Notes: a model not told the origin generated them from the letters alone. 41,102 bases of DNA from Metaruminococcus_A sp964607135 (GCA_964607135.1 CAZSIV010000021.1:1-41102), one strand, 5' to 3'; shown: positions 7,938 through 17,231, counted from the stretch's first letter. A program made the numbers and translations.

Positions 7938-8810
7938 ATGGATCAAGTATTTAAGCAGAACAGGGAGGAAAAAGACGATCGGCCGGGCGGCCCTTTTTTA
8001 ATCGAGCTGCTGTTTCGGGAGCCTGTTTCCATGCCGGATGAGGAAAGCATGACGGCGGCGATGGCGCGCCATGTCGGGGCGGTGGACTGCTTCTGCCATG
8101 ATGAAAAGACCGTGGGCTTTGCCGCGCTCGATCATGTGGCTGAATTCAAGGACGGCAGGTGCCCGGTGCAGCTGATGGTCACCGGATGCAGCGCTTTTTC
8201 GGGTGACCGTTTCGATGCGTTTCTCTTGAGCCAGATGTGGGACTGCATGGATGAAAGAGACCGCATTTTCGAGGAGTGCCGTTACCAGGTGGTTGCCGTC
8301 GATATGCTCGCCGCCGCCCTTCCCGCACTTGAAAGGGCGAACCTCGACATGGATTTTCTGGATGCCCTGGCGGAGCTCTTCCCCACCTGTGAGGCGTTTT
8401 ATTTTCAAAACAGCGGAAAGCTGATTCTGGGGCGGGAGGTCAGGGAACACCGGATCGAAGGCGCCGGCCGCTTCATCCGCTTTGGGGTGAACGCGCGGTT
8501 TTTCAAGGTGGACGGCACCGAAGATATGGTGGTGGATACGGTGGGGATGAGCACCCTTTTTCTGCCGGATTTGCAGTATCATTTTCACGGCATGGATCCC
8601 AACTGGGTCGTGAACCACGCCTACAACACAGCGGCTTATATTCTCGAAAACGACAACCCGATCAAAAACGGCGAAACTGTCGACGGGATTGCGGACGGGG
8701 CTTTTTCCCGGGATTTGCAGTGGAAATGCCGTTATGAGGAGGCGCTGATCCAGCCGGTAAGGGAAGTGCTCGACATCTGTATGGGTGAAAACGCTTCGGG
8801 CGGCAGATAG
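7938..8810 (+). CDS. DUF4261-domain protein
   Basis: A 290-residue protein matching the general pattern of DUF4261. An N-terminal half measures a small alpha/beta domain (FLIELLFREPVSMPDEESM and following), and the C-terminal half has the family-like VDTVGMSTLFLPDLQYHFHG, then DPNWVVNHAYNTAAYI, a GETVDGI turn and a final WKCRYEEALIQPVREVLDI. DUF4261 proteins are uncharacterised and are often found beside SUFU or SMI1/KNR4-type immunity genes. No catalytic motif is evident. GGGGGGAG supports the ATG start. It is 15 bases after the SUFU gene and 30 before the SUFU-DUF4253 gene. The assignment is from recalled family pattern, not a search. Confidence 0.78.
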   Translation: MDQVFKQNREEKDDRPGGPFLIELLFREPVSMPDEESMTAAMARHVGAVDCFCHDEKTVGFAALDHVAEFKDGRCPVQLMVTGCSAFSGDRFDAFLLSQMWDCMDERDRIFEECRYQVVAVDMLAAALPALERANLDMDFLDALAELFPTCEAFYFQNSGKLILGREVREHRIEGAGRFIRFGVNARFFKVDGTEDMVVDTVGMSTLFLPDLQYHFHGMDPNWVVNHAYNTAAYILENDNPIKNGETVDGIADGAFSRDLQWKCRYEEALIQPVREVLDICMGENASGGR

Positions 8811-8840
8811 CAGTTTTTCATATTATAAGGAGGAGCTGAA

Positions 8841-10745
8841 ATGGAAACCGAATTATATACGGAACAGGAAATGGAAACAGTTGAAAAACATATCGAGCAA
8901 TATTTTGGCGGCTTCAAACATATTTTTCATGAAATTGTTTCTCCGGATATCCACGTGGATATCTGTGTCATTCCGCCCACCGATGAAAAGCATTACTATA
9001 CTCTGGTGACAATGGGGATGGGTGCCCATCGGATGAATGTGCCGCCGGAACTCGCGGAGTTTAAGCTGGAGCGTGCGGAACTCGCCATCTCTCTGCCCGC
9101 CGACTGGAAAATCGACGAGGAGGATGAGCGATGGTACTGGCCGTTTCGGCTTTTGAAGGTGCTGGCCCGTCTGCCCGGCAGCTGTGATACCTGGCTGGGC
9201 TGGGGTCACGTCATGGACAATGAGGCGCCCTTTGCGGAAAATACAGACCTGTGCGCCGCCATGCTGATCGGCCCGCAGCGGGTGAAAGAGGGCGGCGACG
9301 TCTGCTTTCTCCCCGGCGGCGAGGCGGTCAACTTCTATCAGGTCATCCCCCTCTATCGGGATGAGATGGAATATAAACGGGAGAATGAAGCGGAGGCATT
9401 GCTGCGCAGAATGGCGGACATCAGCTTCGTCGTCTATCCGGACCGTTCCGATGCCATGGATATCGGGAATCCTGCGGATGTCGATCTGGTGATGGACGAT
9501 GCGAAGTGGCATCTCGAAACCCTGCTTGAAAAGCATCTCCCGGTGGAAGAGATCACAGCATTCAACCATCTGGCGATCTACCTTCGGTGGCAGATCGAAC
9601 ACGATTTGATGAGTGAACAATTTCTGGAACGGTATGGGGATACCGTGCAGCGGATAAAAGCGGATCCGGTCCACACCGACCTGCGTCCCTTTGTCCGCGA
9701 CGAGCTGGATGGTGTGCTGCTTCCTCAGATGTTTAACCGGAGAGGGGAAGCGTTCGCCTGTTATTATTATGGCGACGGTGATGCTCCTTACTTCCCCTCG
9801 GATATCGACGACCATGCCGAACAGTATTTCGGTCCGGAGCGCTATCATTCCGACGAATTTAAGGATGAAGCCTATCTCTTTGTCCCCTTTGATGAGGACT
9901 ATTACCAGGCGATGGCAGAGGTGATCGGGCAGAGGTGGAGCGGGTGGCAGAACCAGGAGATCGATGAGGTGCAGGCAGAGCCATCCGCCCTTGCGAACGC
10001 GATGATGGATTATCTTGGCTGCGAATGCCGGTATTTTCCGCCGATGAAAGACGACGATCCAATTATCGCCGCCTATCACTATGCGCGCCGAAAAGGCGTG
10101 CGGGAGGGCTTTGTCCCCATGCTGGTCGCCGTGGACGAAACGCTGTGGGAGTGCCTGATGATGAACTCCGACCCCGGCCATGACGGGGCGGATGACTACG
10201 CCTTCGACCGGAAGACGGTGGATGAATACCGTCTCGGTCTGCAAAACCGGCCCTTAAAGGACGGCAGGGCGATTTTAGAGGAACTGCTTGGCGGCCGCAA
10301 GGGGGAAGCGGAAGACGACGAACTGGACTGGGATGGGGAAATGGTCGGCGAGATGTCCGGCGGACAGGCCAACGACCGTCTCCTCTCCTGCTGGGATTTC
10401 GGCACGGACAAAACCTGCCCCCTGATCCTGGCACAGATTCCGGTGAAGGAGCCCTGGCAGGTATTCGCCTGGCTCCCGTTCGGCGGCTGGAACGAGTGCC
10501 CCGGCACGGAAGAACTGATGGCGGTCGCCAAGTATTGGCACAAAGAGCATGGAGCGGCGCCGGCCGCGCTGACCCATGATGAACTTGAGTTTGTCCTGCC
10601 AAAGCCGGTTCCAAAAGAGGCGGCGCTCCGCCTTGCCTGCGAGCATCATGGCTTCTGCCCGGATATCGACCAGAATGAAGAGAGCATAGGCGCGCATGCC
10701 GACGGTTTATGGCAGTCCAAGGCGTGGTATTTTTGGTGGGATTGA
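8841..10745 (+). CDS. SUFU / unknown / DUF4253 three-domain protein
   Basis: A 634-residue fusion. Residues ~1-190 are a SUFU-like domain of a different subtype from the upstream SUFU gene (YYTLVTMGMGAHRMNVP near 52-68, WYWPFRLLKVLARLP, DTWLGWGH, VNFYQVIPLYRDEMEYK). Residues ~200-385 are an unnamed domain rich in acidic and aromatic residues (WHLETLLEKHLPVEEITAF, then GPERYHSDEFKDEAYLFVPFDEDYY). The C-terminal ~220 residues are DUF4253, ending in the diagnostic VFAWLPFGGWNECPGTEELM, PAALTHDELEFVLP and YFWWD. SUFU modules act as immunity domains against polymorphic toxins; DUF4253 has no proven role. GGAGGAG precedes the ATG. It is the largest of the run's putative immunity proteins and the best candidate for multi-toxin binding. 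Confidence 0.85.
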   Translation: METELYTEQEMETVEKHIEQYFGGFKHIFHEIVSPDIHVDICVIPPTDEKHYYTLVTMGMGAHRMNVPPELAEFKLERAELAISLPADWKIDEEDERWYWPFRLLKVLARLPGSCDTWLGWGHVMDNEAPFAENTDLCAAMLIGPQRVKEGGDVCFLPGGEAVNFYQVIPLYRDEMEYKRENEAEALLRRMADISFVVYPDRSDAMDIGNPADVDLVMDDAKWHLETLLEKHLPVEEITAFNHLAIYLRWQIEHDLMSEQFLERYGDTVQRIKADPVHTDLRPFVRDELDGVLLPQMFNRRGEAFACYYYGDGDAPYFPSDIDDHAEQYFGPERYHSDEFKDEAYLFVPFDEDYYQAMAEVIGQRWSGWQNQEIDEVQAEPSALANAMMDYLGCECRYFPPMKDDDPIIAAYHYARRKGVREGFVPMLVAVDETLWECLMMNSDPGHDGADDYAFDRKTVDEYRLGLQNRPLKDGRAILEELLGGRKGEAEDDELDWDGEMVGEMSGGQANDRLLSCWDFGTDKTCPLILAQIPVKEPWQVFAWLPFGGWNECPGTEELMAVAKYWHKEHGAAPAALTHDELEFVLPKPVPKEAALRLACEHHGFCPDIDQNEESIGAHADGLWQSKAWYFWWD

Positions 10746-10838
10746 CGATATCTTACCGCACATGAATCGGAGGGCAGCCTCGCTGCGCTATGAGGCTAGG
10801 CATAAGGGGACGGGGAGCATGACCCGCAGGAGGAAAAT

Positions 10839-11171
10839 ATGACGCTGAAGGATATCGGCAACGGGCCGGAATGGGTCATCTGGGTAATATTCGCCGTATT
10901 TGCCTTGATAACGGTTCTTTTGCTCTCCGGCCGCGGGGCGAGCTTGATTGCAGGCTATAATACGGCCGGTTCGGATGAAAAAAAGAAATACAATGCAAAA
11001 AGGCTGTGCAGGGTAATGGGAGCCGGGATGGCGGTGATCACAGTTTTTATTTTGGTGATGGCGGTCGGCGAGGACATCCTTCCGGCGGAAACAGCCTCTG
11101 TTTTCGGCGCGGTCACTGTGGCCGACGTTGCCGTGATGATGATACTGGCGAATACGATCTGTAAGAAATGA
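10839..11171 (+). CDS. DUF3784 membrane protein
   Basis: A 110-residue protein with three hydrophobic segments (~12-33, ~60-80, ~88-107) and the DUF3784 pattern LSGRGASLIAGYNTAGSDEKKKYNAKRL split between the first loop and helix two. Function unknown. AGGAGG stands before the ATG. It lies 93 bases after the SUFU-DUF4253 gene, with a small hairpin in between, so it may be the last member of the run or separately expressed. Confidence 0.78.
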   Translation: MTLKDIGNGPEWVIWVIFAVFALITVLLLSGRGASLIAGYNTAGSDEKKKYNAKRLCRVMGAGMAVITVFILVMAVGEDILPAETASVFGAVTVADVAVMMILANTICKK

Positions 11172-11518
11172 GACGGGCTGAGCAACCGTGATAACGACGA
11201 GGAATGTGCTGCTTTTTCATCCGGAAACCTGTTTGGCTTTATTTTGTCTGGAGGCTTTAAAGTCAAATAGACCCTTCGTTTCCAATGCGGTCTGTTTTTG
11301 TCAGCTGGAGGGATATCTTGCGGTTCGGTGGAAAATCTGTTATACTACATACATTCGTAAATGACATTTCGGTTTGCCGTCATTATAGAGTTGAGCGGTT
11401 GGTATTTCAGCTTGAATGTTTCCAAAGCAACCGTGAGGATGCTCTCTTCACGTGATGATGAGTTTTACAGCCGAAATCCCGCAGCTGAAAATGTGCGGAA
11501 GGCAAGGAGGATTGGTCT
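11172..11518. other. Intergenic region with a promoter, no gene
   Basis: Only a weak terminator-like hairpin is seen: AGACC near 11269 with GGTCT near 11289 and a T-run at 11294-11299. A promoter at 11318-11346 follows. No coding frame has both composition and a ribosome site. Confidence 0.5.
11318..11346 (+). promoter_or_regulatory. Candidate sigma-A promoter
   Basis: TTGCGG (11318-11323), a 17-base spacer and TATACT (11341-11346) stand 172 bases before the GTG start of the following membrane-anchored protein. Confidence 0.5.
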
Positions 11519-12274
11519 GTGGCAAACAACAGCATGAAAAAGGATCAGAATCGGCAGAAAGAGCTCGCTTATATCCGCAGGGTCAAGCAGACCATGCAGC
11601 CGAAAAGCACCGAAGAGCGCCAAAAAGAGATTGCAGCCGAGCAGGCGGATCATGCGCAGACGGTAGGATCAAAGGTTTCTAATTTCTTTTATTATTATAA
11701 ATGGCGGATTGTCCTCATCGTATTGTTTTCTCTGATAGCCGTTGTAATTGCGGTGAATCTGCTGTCCAGGCCTTCTTATGACACACGGCTGCTCGCTCTC
11801 TATTCAGTGGATGTGCTGGATACAGAGAAATACAAGGAAGCGATTTCGGAATACGGGTACGACCTTGATGGGAACGGGATGGTTGAGCTTGAGCTGGTCG
11901 ACATCTGTCTGTCTGAAAATCAGGCGGGGAATATGGCGATCGCCCAGCGTTCTTCTATGGCTGCTAATTTACAGCTTAAGGAGATCAATTTGTATCTTGT
12001 GGACGACAGTATGTATCAGGAACTGATGGGGGTCAGTGAGGAGTCTTTTGTCGACCTCTCCTCTCTTTATCCCGATAACCCGAATGTGGACGGCCGCCGG
12101 TTTTTAATCCAGGGCAGCCAGCTGGAAAAGGATTTAGGGCTCAGTCAGCAGCCGGGCCGGTTGGGGTTTATCATCCGAACCAGAGATCACGCAGGAAACG
12201 CCGAGGACAGTTACAATACCAGCATGAAGATTTTGCAGAATATGATTGAAGGAACGAAAACCAAGCAAGGCTAG
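11519..12274 (+). CDS. Membrane-anchored protein of unknown function
   Basis: A 251-residue protein with a charged cytoplasmic N-terminus (1-60), one membrane span (~62-82) and a ~165-residue extracytoplasmic domain. No family is recognised. The N-terminus has many Lys, Arg, Glu and Gln residues, suggesting a helical segment. The outer domain has no visible catalytic motif. It starts with GTG, supported by GGAGG eight bases upstream (11506-11510). It is monocistronic: its own candidate promoter stands before it and a strong terminator after it. Confidence 0.75.
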   Translation: MANNSMKKDQNRQKELAYIRRVKQTMQPKSTEERQKEIAAEQADHAQTVGSKVSNFFYYYKWRIVLIVLFSLIAVVIAVNLLSRPSYDTRLLALYSVDVLDTEKYKEAISEYGYDLDGNGMVELELVDICLSENQAGNMAIAQRSSMAANLQLKEINLYLVDDSMYQELMGVSEESFVDLSSLYPDNPNVDGRRFLIQGSQLEKDLGLSQQPGRLGFIIRTRDHAGNAEDSYNTSMKILQNMIEGTKTKQG

Positions 12275-12277
12275 CCA

Positions 12278-12308
12278 AACGGCTCCCAGGATTGTCCGGG
12301 AGCCGTTT
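12278..12308 (+). terminator. Intrinsic terminator
   Basis: AAACGGCTCCC (12278-12288 region) pairs with GGGAGCCGTTT, ending in TTTT, three bases after the preceding stop codon. Confidence 0.88.
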
Positions 12309-12323
12309 TCATCTCTGCGGTGT

Positions 12324-12352
12324 TTGTATTTCTTCATAAAAAATGATAAAAT
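12324..12352 (+). promoter_or_regulatory. Promoter of the recJ operon
   Basis: TTGTAT (12324-12329), 17 bases, then TAAAAT (12347-12352) with a TGA extended -10 directly before it. It lies 170 bases upstream of the recJ start and just beyond the preceding terminator. Confidence 0.55.
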
Positions 12353-12522
12353 AAAGGGGATCCATTATCACCTGAAAACCGATATAATTTTCTGAAACCA
12401 GGCGTTCCGATCCTATATTCTTCACGGCTGCGCCGGTTTTCACAGAGTTGATGCAGGGAGTTGTCTGCATGAGTGTTCGGTAATTGCCATCCCTTTATCG
12501 ATTTATCAAAGGAATTCTGTCT

Positions 12523-14562
12523 ATGAATGTAAAACATTGGGCGCGTCCTCAGCCTTCCGGAAGATTGGCGGAGATTCTCGCCAAAGAGTATGAAATCCCG
12601 CTTTTTTTGGCGGAAATCCTGCAATCCCGCGGGCTGGATTCCCCGGCAAAGGCTGAGGCGTTTCTCCGTCCGGATCTCTCGCTGTCTGATCCGCTCTTCT
12701 TTCCGGACATGGAAAAGGCGGTTTTGCGGATCAAACAGGCGGTCTCCTCCCGAGAAAAAATTGCGGTTTACGGCGATTATGACTGCGACGGAATCTGTTC
12801 ATCCGTGATCCTTCTGCGCTGCCTTAAGCAAATAGGGGCGGATGTTTTCCTCTACATCCCATCCCGCGAAGAGGATGGCTATGGGCTGAACTGCGCTGCG
12901 CTGAAAAGGCTTCGGGATCAGGGCGTCAAACTCGTCGTGACGGTTGACAACGGAATATCGGCGCTGGCGGAAGCGGAATATGCTGCCCGGCTGGGTCTGG
13001 AACTGGTGATAACCGACCACCATCAGCCGGGAACGGATCTGCCGTGTGCCGCCGCGGTTGTCGATCCTCACCGGCGGGATGCCGTCCTCCCGTTTCGTTC
13101 ATACTGCGGCGCCGGGGTGGCGTTTCAGCTGGCGCGTGCCCTTTTGGGAGACGCGGGGATGGATGAACTTCTGGTGCTGGCCGCTGTGGCGACAGTCGGG
13201 GATGCCGTTCCCTTGACAGGGGAAAATCGGAGCCTTGTGCGCAAAGGGTTAAAAAAACTGAGGAAAAGCGGTAATCCGGGCTTGGATGCACTCATCCGGG
13301 TTTCCGGAATCAAAGAGGCGGCAGCCCGCTCGGTCGCCTTTGGATTGGTGCCGCGGATCAATGCGGCCGGCAGGATGGGAAACGCTTCGCTGGCGGCGGA
13401 GCTTTTTCTCTGCGGCAGCAGGGGAGAAGCCGATCGGATTGCACGGGAATTGGATGATCTAAACATCCGTCGGCAGAAGATTGAAAAAGAGATTCTGGAG
13501 GAAGCGCTCAAAAAGCTCGACGAGAGTCCATCGCTTCTCCGGCAGCGTGTCCTTGTTCTGGCGGGAGAAGGCTGGGACGTCGGCGTGATCGGAATCGTGA
13601 GCGCCAGGCTTCTGGAACGGTTTGGAAAGCCGGTTTTTCTCCTTTCGGTGAACGGAGATCAAGCGACAGGTTCCGCCAGGAGCGTGGCGGGCTTTTCTAT
13701 TTTCAAAGCGCTCCAGGCCTGTGCGGGGGAGCTCATCCGCTACGGCGGGCATTCCCAGGCCGGCGGCTTGACTCTTGAAGCAAAAAAAATTCCCGCTTTT
13801 TCCAAGGCGATTGGCGAATATGCGGACGGCCTGGAAAGCTTCCCCGTTGAAACCTGTCGGATCGACCGGCTGTTGGGCCCGGAAGAGGCCACTTTGGAGC
13901 ATGCCGAATGCCTTCGTCGTCTGGAGCCGTTCGGGACGGAGAACCCGGAGCCGATTTTTTTGATGGAAGGGATGCGGATCAAAACGATTCACCCCCTTTC
14001 AGGTGGAAAGCACACCAAGCTGCTTCTCGAAAAGGGCGGGAAGTGGGCCGAGGTTCTCTGCTTCGGCTGCGAGACGGCCGTGTTTCCTTATCCTATAGGC
14101 TTTGCGGTCGATCTCTTAGTCAGCCTTGAGGTCAATGAATTCGCCGGCAGGCGTTCCCCTTCGCTGCGGATGAAGGAAATCCGCCCCACCGGGTTCGACG
14201 AAACGGGGTTGATCCGGGAGCGGCATCTGGCCGATCGCCTGTGCGAAGGCATCGCTGCACCGGGCGAAGCGAAATGTTCGCTCAGCCGGGAGGAAATAAT
14301 CCCGGTCTACCGACTGTTAAAGCGTCTTTCGGTTTACAGAGGCGATTTAGAAACGTTGTATTTTACCGCGTTTTGTCATAAAATAAACTATATTCAGTTC
14401 CGCATGGCGCTGGAAGTGCTGCGGGAGCTTGAACTGCTTGATTATTCGGAGGTTCGGCGCATCGCGGCGGTGCGGGAAAATCCCCCTGCCGTCTCTTTGA
14501 CGGCCTCCAGATTATTCCGGTCTCTGCAAGAGCGGGGGCGGGAACAGGAAATAGAGGAATGA
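12523..14562 (+). CDS. recJ: Single-stranded-DNA exonuclease RecJ
   Basis: A 679-residue RecJ, the 5'-3' single-strand DNA exonuclease of recombination and repair. DHH-superfamily motifs are clear: GDYDCDG (84-90), the DHH triad (165-167) in TDHHQPG, RINAAGRMG, then the DHHA1 part with GGHSQAGG near residue 409. The start at 12523 is chosen over a TTG 39 bases upstream because AAAGGA stands eight to ten bases before this ATG and the protein then begins with the usual MNVKHW-type N-terminus. The C-terminal ~130 residues extend beyond the core, as in many clostridial RecJ. The stop is three bases before relA, so the two genes are translationally close. Confidence 0.96.
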   Translation: MNVKHWARPQPSGRLAEILAKEYEIPLFLAEILQSRGLDSPAKAEAFLRPDLSLSDPLFFPDMEKAVLRIKQAVSSREKIAVYGDYDCDGICSSVILLRCLKQIGADVFLYIPSREEDGYGLNCAALKRLRDQGVKLVVTVDNGISALAEAEYAARLGLELVITDHHQPGTDLPCAAAVVDPHRRDAVLPFRSYCGAGVAFQLARALLGDAGMDELLVLAAVATVGDAVPLTGENRSLVRKGLKKLRKSGNPGLDALIRVSGIKEAAARSVAFGLVPRINAAGRMGNASLAAELFLCGSRGEADRIARELDDLNIRRQKIEKEILEEALKKLDESPSLLRQRVLVLAGEGWDVGVIGIVSARLLERFGKPVFLLSVNGDQATGSARSVAGFSIFKALQACAGELIRYGGHSQAGGLTLEAKKIPAFSKAIGEYADGLESFPVETCRIDRLLGPEEATLEHAECLRRLEPFGTENPEPIFLMEGMRIKTIHPLSGGKHTKLLLEKGGKWAEVLCFGCETAVFPYPIGFAVDLLVSLEVNEFAGRRSPSLRMKEIRPTGFDETGLIRERHLADRLCEGIAAPGEAKCSLSREEIIPVYRLLKRLSVYRGDLETLYFTAFCHKINYIQFRMALEVLRELELLDYSEVRRIAAVRENPPAVSLTASRLFRSLQERGREQEIEE

Positions 14563-14565
14563 AAA

Positions 14566-16746
14566 ATGTCAGCATACCTGCACAATTTATTGGATGTAAT
14601 CGACCGCAGCGAGCGTCTGTACGATAAGGAGCAGATCGTAGCGGCTTATCATTTTGCTAAAACGTCCCACGAGGGGCAGCTCAGGGATTCCGGCGAGCCT
14701 TATATTTCGCATCCGATTGCCGTCTCTTCGATCCTCGTAGAGCTTGGGATGGACGAGGCGAGCATCTGCGCTGCGCTTCTTCACGACGTTGTAGAGGATA
14801 CGCCGGTGACAAAGGATGAGCTCACTCTCAAGTTTGGCGAAGAAATCGCGAGCCTTGTGGACGGCGTGACCAAGCTGAGCAAAATTCCCTTGTCTACCAA
14901 GGAAGAGCAGCAGGCGGAAAATGTGCGGAAGATGCTCCTCGCTATGGCGCAGGACATCCGCGTAATTATCATCAAGCTGGCAGATCGTCTGCACAATATG
15001 CGCACACTTTCCTTCCGACCGGCTCAAAAGCAGCGGGACACTTCTCTGGAGACGATGGAGATCTACGCGCCGATCGCCCATCGGCTGGGAATTCGGGCGG
15101 TAAAGGAGGAGCTCGAAGACCTGGCGCTCCAATACCTTGACCCGGTTGCGCTTCGAGAGATTGAGGACACCTTGCAGCTAAAGGAGTCAAACCGCAAATT
15201 CTTTATCCCCGGGATCATCGAACGGATCGAAAACCGGCTGGAAGAGTACGACATGAAGCCCCATATCGAAGGGCGGGTTAAAAGCTTATACGGCATCTAC
15301 CGCAAGGTTTATATGGCCGGAAGGGACTTCGACGAGGTTTACGACATCTACGCTGTGCGGATCATTACCTCGACGGTGATCGAGTGCTATAATATCCTCG
15401 GGATCATGCACGATATGTTTACCCCCATTCCGAACCGGTTCAAGGATTACATCTCAACGCCGAAGGCCAATATGTATCAGTCCCTCCACACGACGGTGCT
15501 GAGTAAGGAAAGCATCCCCTTTGAAATCCAGATCCGAACCTGGGATATGCACTACACGGCGGAGTACGGGATCGCCGCCCACTGGAAGTATAAGCTGGGA
15601 ATCCAGGGGAAGGACAAACAGGAAGAGCGTTTCGCCTGGATCCGCCGGCTGATCGAATCCCAGCAGGAGAGCGAAAGCCCGGACGAACTCGTCCGCAACA
15701 TCAAGATTGACCTCGGCGCCGAGGATGTTTTTGTCTTCACGCCGAAGGGGGATGTCAAAAGCCTGCCGGTCGGGTCGACGGTGATCGACTTCGCCTACGC
15801 CATCCACAGTGCGGTCGGCAACCGGATGACCGGCGCTAAGGTCGACGGGCGGATTGTGCCGCTTGATTATAAAGTCAAAACCGGCGACGTCGTCGACATC
15901 ATCACCAGCAACTCGCCCAACCACGGGCCGAACCGCGGCTGGCTGAACCTCGTGCGGACAGGGGAAGCCCGGAACAAAATCCGCGCTTGGTTTAAGAAGG
16001 AGAAACGCACTGAAAACATTGCCGAGGGCAGGAATGAGATCGAGCGGGAATTTAAACGCAACCAGATCGTCCTCCCTGAAAAAGAGATGGATGAATTTCT
16101 GCTCTCGATTGCAAAGCGCTATCATTTTAACAGCGTAGATGATTTTTACGCTGCAATCGGCTACGGCGGGCTCCTGCTCTCCAAGATCATCGCGCGGATC
16201 AAGGACGATTACGTCCGAAATTACAAGCCGAAACCGGCTGAACCGGAACGCGCGGCAGTTCCCGAAATCCCCCGGACGGACTACAAAGGAAGCGGCGTGA
16301 TCGTGGACGGCGTCGACAACTGTCTGGTCAAGTTTTCTCAGTGCTGCACCCCCCTTCCGGGCGATCCGATCATCGGGTTCATCACCCGCGGCCATGGTGT
16401 TTCCATCCACAAACAGGATTGTGTTAACGTATTGGCTTCGGTCAAGAACGCGGAACAGCGCGACCGGTGGATTCCCGTCCACTGGGCGGAGACGAACCAA
16501 ACCCATTACCGCTGTACGCTGGATATCGTTGCCCATGACCGCAACGGCCTTCTCGCAGACGTTACGGTGGCGCTGGCGGGGTTCCGCGTCCCTGTTCATG
16601 AAATCCAGGCCAGGGAGCTTAAAAATGGGAATGCCAATATTGTCGTGACCATCGGGATTGCCGGGGTAGATCAACTGAAAAATATCATCCAGAAGCTGTC
16701 TAAAATAAAGGATGTGATTTCGGTAGAACGCTCCGGAAAGCAGTAA
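14566..16746 (+). CDS. relA: RelA/SpoT bifunctional (p)ppGpp synthetase/hydrolase
   Basis: A 726-residue Rel protein, the long RSH enzyme that makes and degrades (p)ppGpp in the stringent response. The HD hydrolase domain is intact (HDVVEDT at 73-79, with further histidines upstream in SHEGQLR and SHP), and the synthetase domain has RFKDYISTPKANMYQSLH split around residues 287-305. A TGS domain (~390-450; VFVFTPKGDVKSLPVGSTVIDFAY region), a zinc-finger/helical part with the CC motif, and a C-terminal ACT domain (~655-726) follow. It is presumably bifunctional. It stands between recJ and dtd, as in many Firmicutes. Confidence 0.96.
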   Translation: MSAYLHNLLDVIDRSERLYDKEQIVAAYHFAKTSHEGQLRDSGEPYISHPIAVSSILVELGMDEASICAALLHDVVEDTPVTKDELTLKFGEEIASLVDGVTKLSKIPLSTKEEQQAENVRKMLLAMAQDIRVIIIKLADRLHNMRTLSFRPAQKQRDTSLETMEIYAPIAHRLGIRAVKEELEDLALQYLDPVALREIEDTLQLKESNRKFFIPGIIERIENRLEEYDMKPHIEGRVKSLYGIYRKVYMAGRDFDEVYDIYAVRIITSTVIECYNILGIMHDMFTPIPNRFKDYISTPKANMYQSLHTTVLSKESIPFEIQIRTWDMHYTAEYGIAAHWKYKLGIQGKDKQEERFAWIRRLIESQQESESPDELVRNIKIDLGAEDVFVFTPKGDVKSLPVGSTVIDFAYAIHSAVGNRMTGAKVDGRIVPLDYKVKTGDVVDIITSNSPNHGPNRGWLNLVRTGEARNKIRAWFKKEKRTENIAEGRNEIEREFKRNQIVLPEKEMDEFLLSIAKRYHFNSVDDFYAAIGYGGLLLSKIIARIKDDYVRNYKPKPAEPERAAVPEIPRTDYKGSGVIVDGVDNCLVKFSQCCTPLPGDPIIGFITRGHGVSIHKQDCVNVLASVKNAEQRDRWIPVHWAETNQTHYRCTLDIVAHDRNGLLADVTVALAGFRVPVHEIQARELKNGNANIVVTIGIAGVDQLKNIIQKLSKIKDVISVERSGKQ

Positions 16747-16760
16747 AGGAGTCAAGAAAA

Positions 16761-17219
16761 ATGAAAGCGGTTTTACAGCGGGTCTCCAAGGCGGGGATCG
16801 TGATCAACGGTGTGCCCGGCGGAGAGATCGGGCAGGGGATGGTGGTGCTTCTGGGCGTCATGCAGGGCGACACCCGCGTCCAGGCGGATATTTTGGCGGA
16901 AAAGGCGGCCGGCCTGCGCATCTTTACCGATGAGCAGGACAAGATGAACCGGTCGGTCAACGATGTCGGCGGGGGCCTTTTGATCGTCTCGAATTTCACG
17001 CTGGGGGCGGACTGCAAAAAGGGGCGGCGCCCTTCCTTCGACCGAAGCGCGCCGCCCTCCGAGGCGGAGCCCCTCTACGATTACTTCGTCGAACGGATAC
17101 GGGAGCTGGCTGACGGCCCGGTCGAAACGGGCAGGTTTGGGGCGGATATGGAGGTGTCTCTGGTCAACGACGGGCCGGTAACCATCCTTTTGGATACGGA
17201 TTTTTTGACAAAACGCTGA
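16761..17219 (+). CDS. dtd: D-aminoacyl-tRNA deacylase
   Basis: A 152-residue DTD enzyme that hydrolyses D-amino acids from mischarged tRNAs. The MKAVLQRV start is typical. The first conserved motif, usually SQFTL, reads SNFTL (77-81), a substitution at the glutamine position. The second motif, NDGPVT (136-141), carries the cross-subunit Gly-Pro. Length is normal for the family. AGGAG precedes the ATG, and it lies 14 bases after relA in the conserved operon. Confidence 0.95.
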   Translation: MKAVLQRVSKAGIVINGVPGGEIGQGMVVLLGVMQGDTRVQADILAEKAAGLRIFTDEQDKMNRSVNDVGGGLLIVSNFTLGADCKKGRRPSFDRSAPPSEAEPLYDYFVERIRELADGPVETGRFGADMEVSLVNDGPVTILLDTDFLTKR

Positions 17220-17231
17220 GCGGGAGGAAGT

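Noticed and set aside
8853..10244. Long minus-strand frame opposite the SUFU-DUF4253 gene
   Set aside because: Shadow of the plus-strand gene; composition not protein-like.
15454..16755. 433-codon minus-strand frame opposite relA
   Set aside because: RelA motifs on the plus strand are unmistakable; the opposite frame is a codon-bias shadow.
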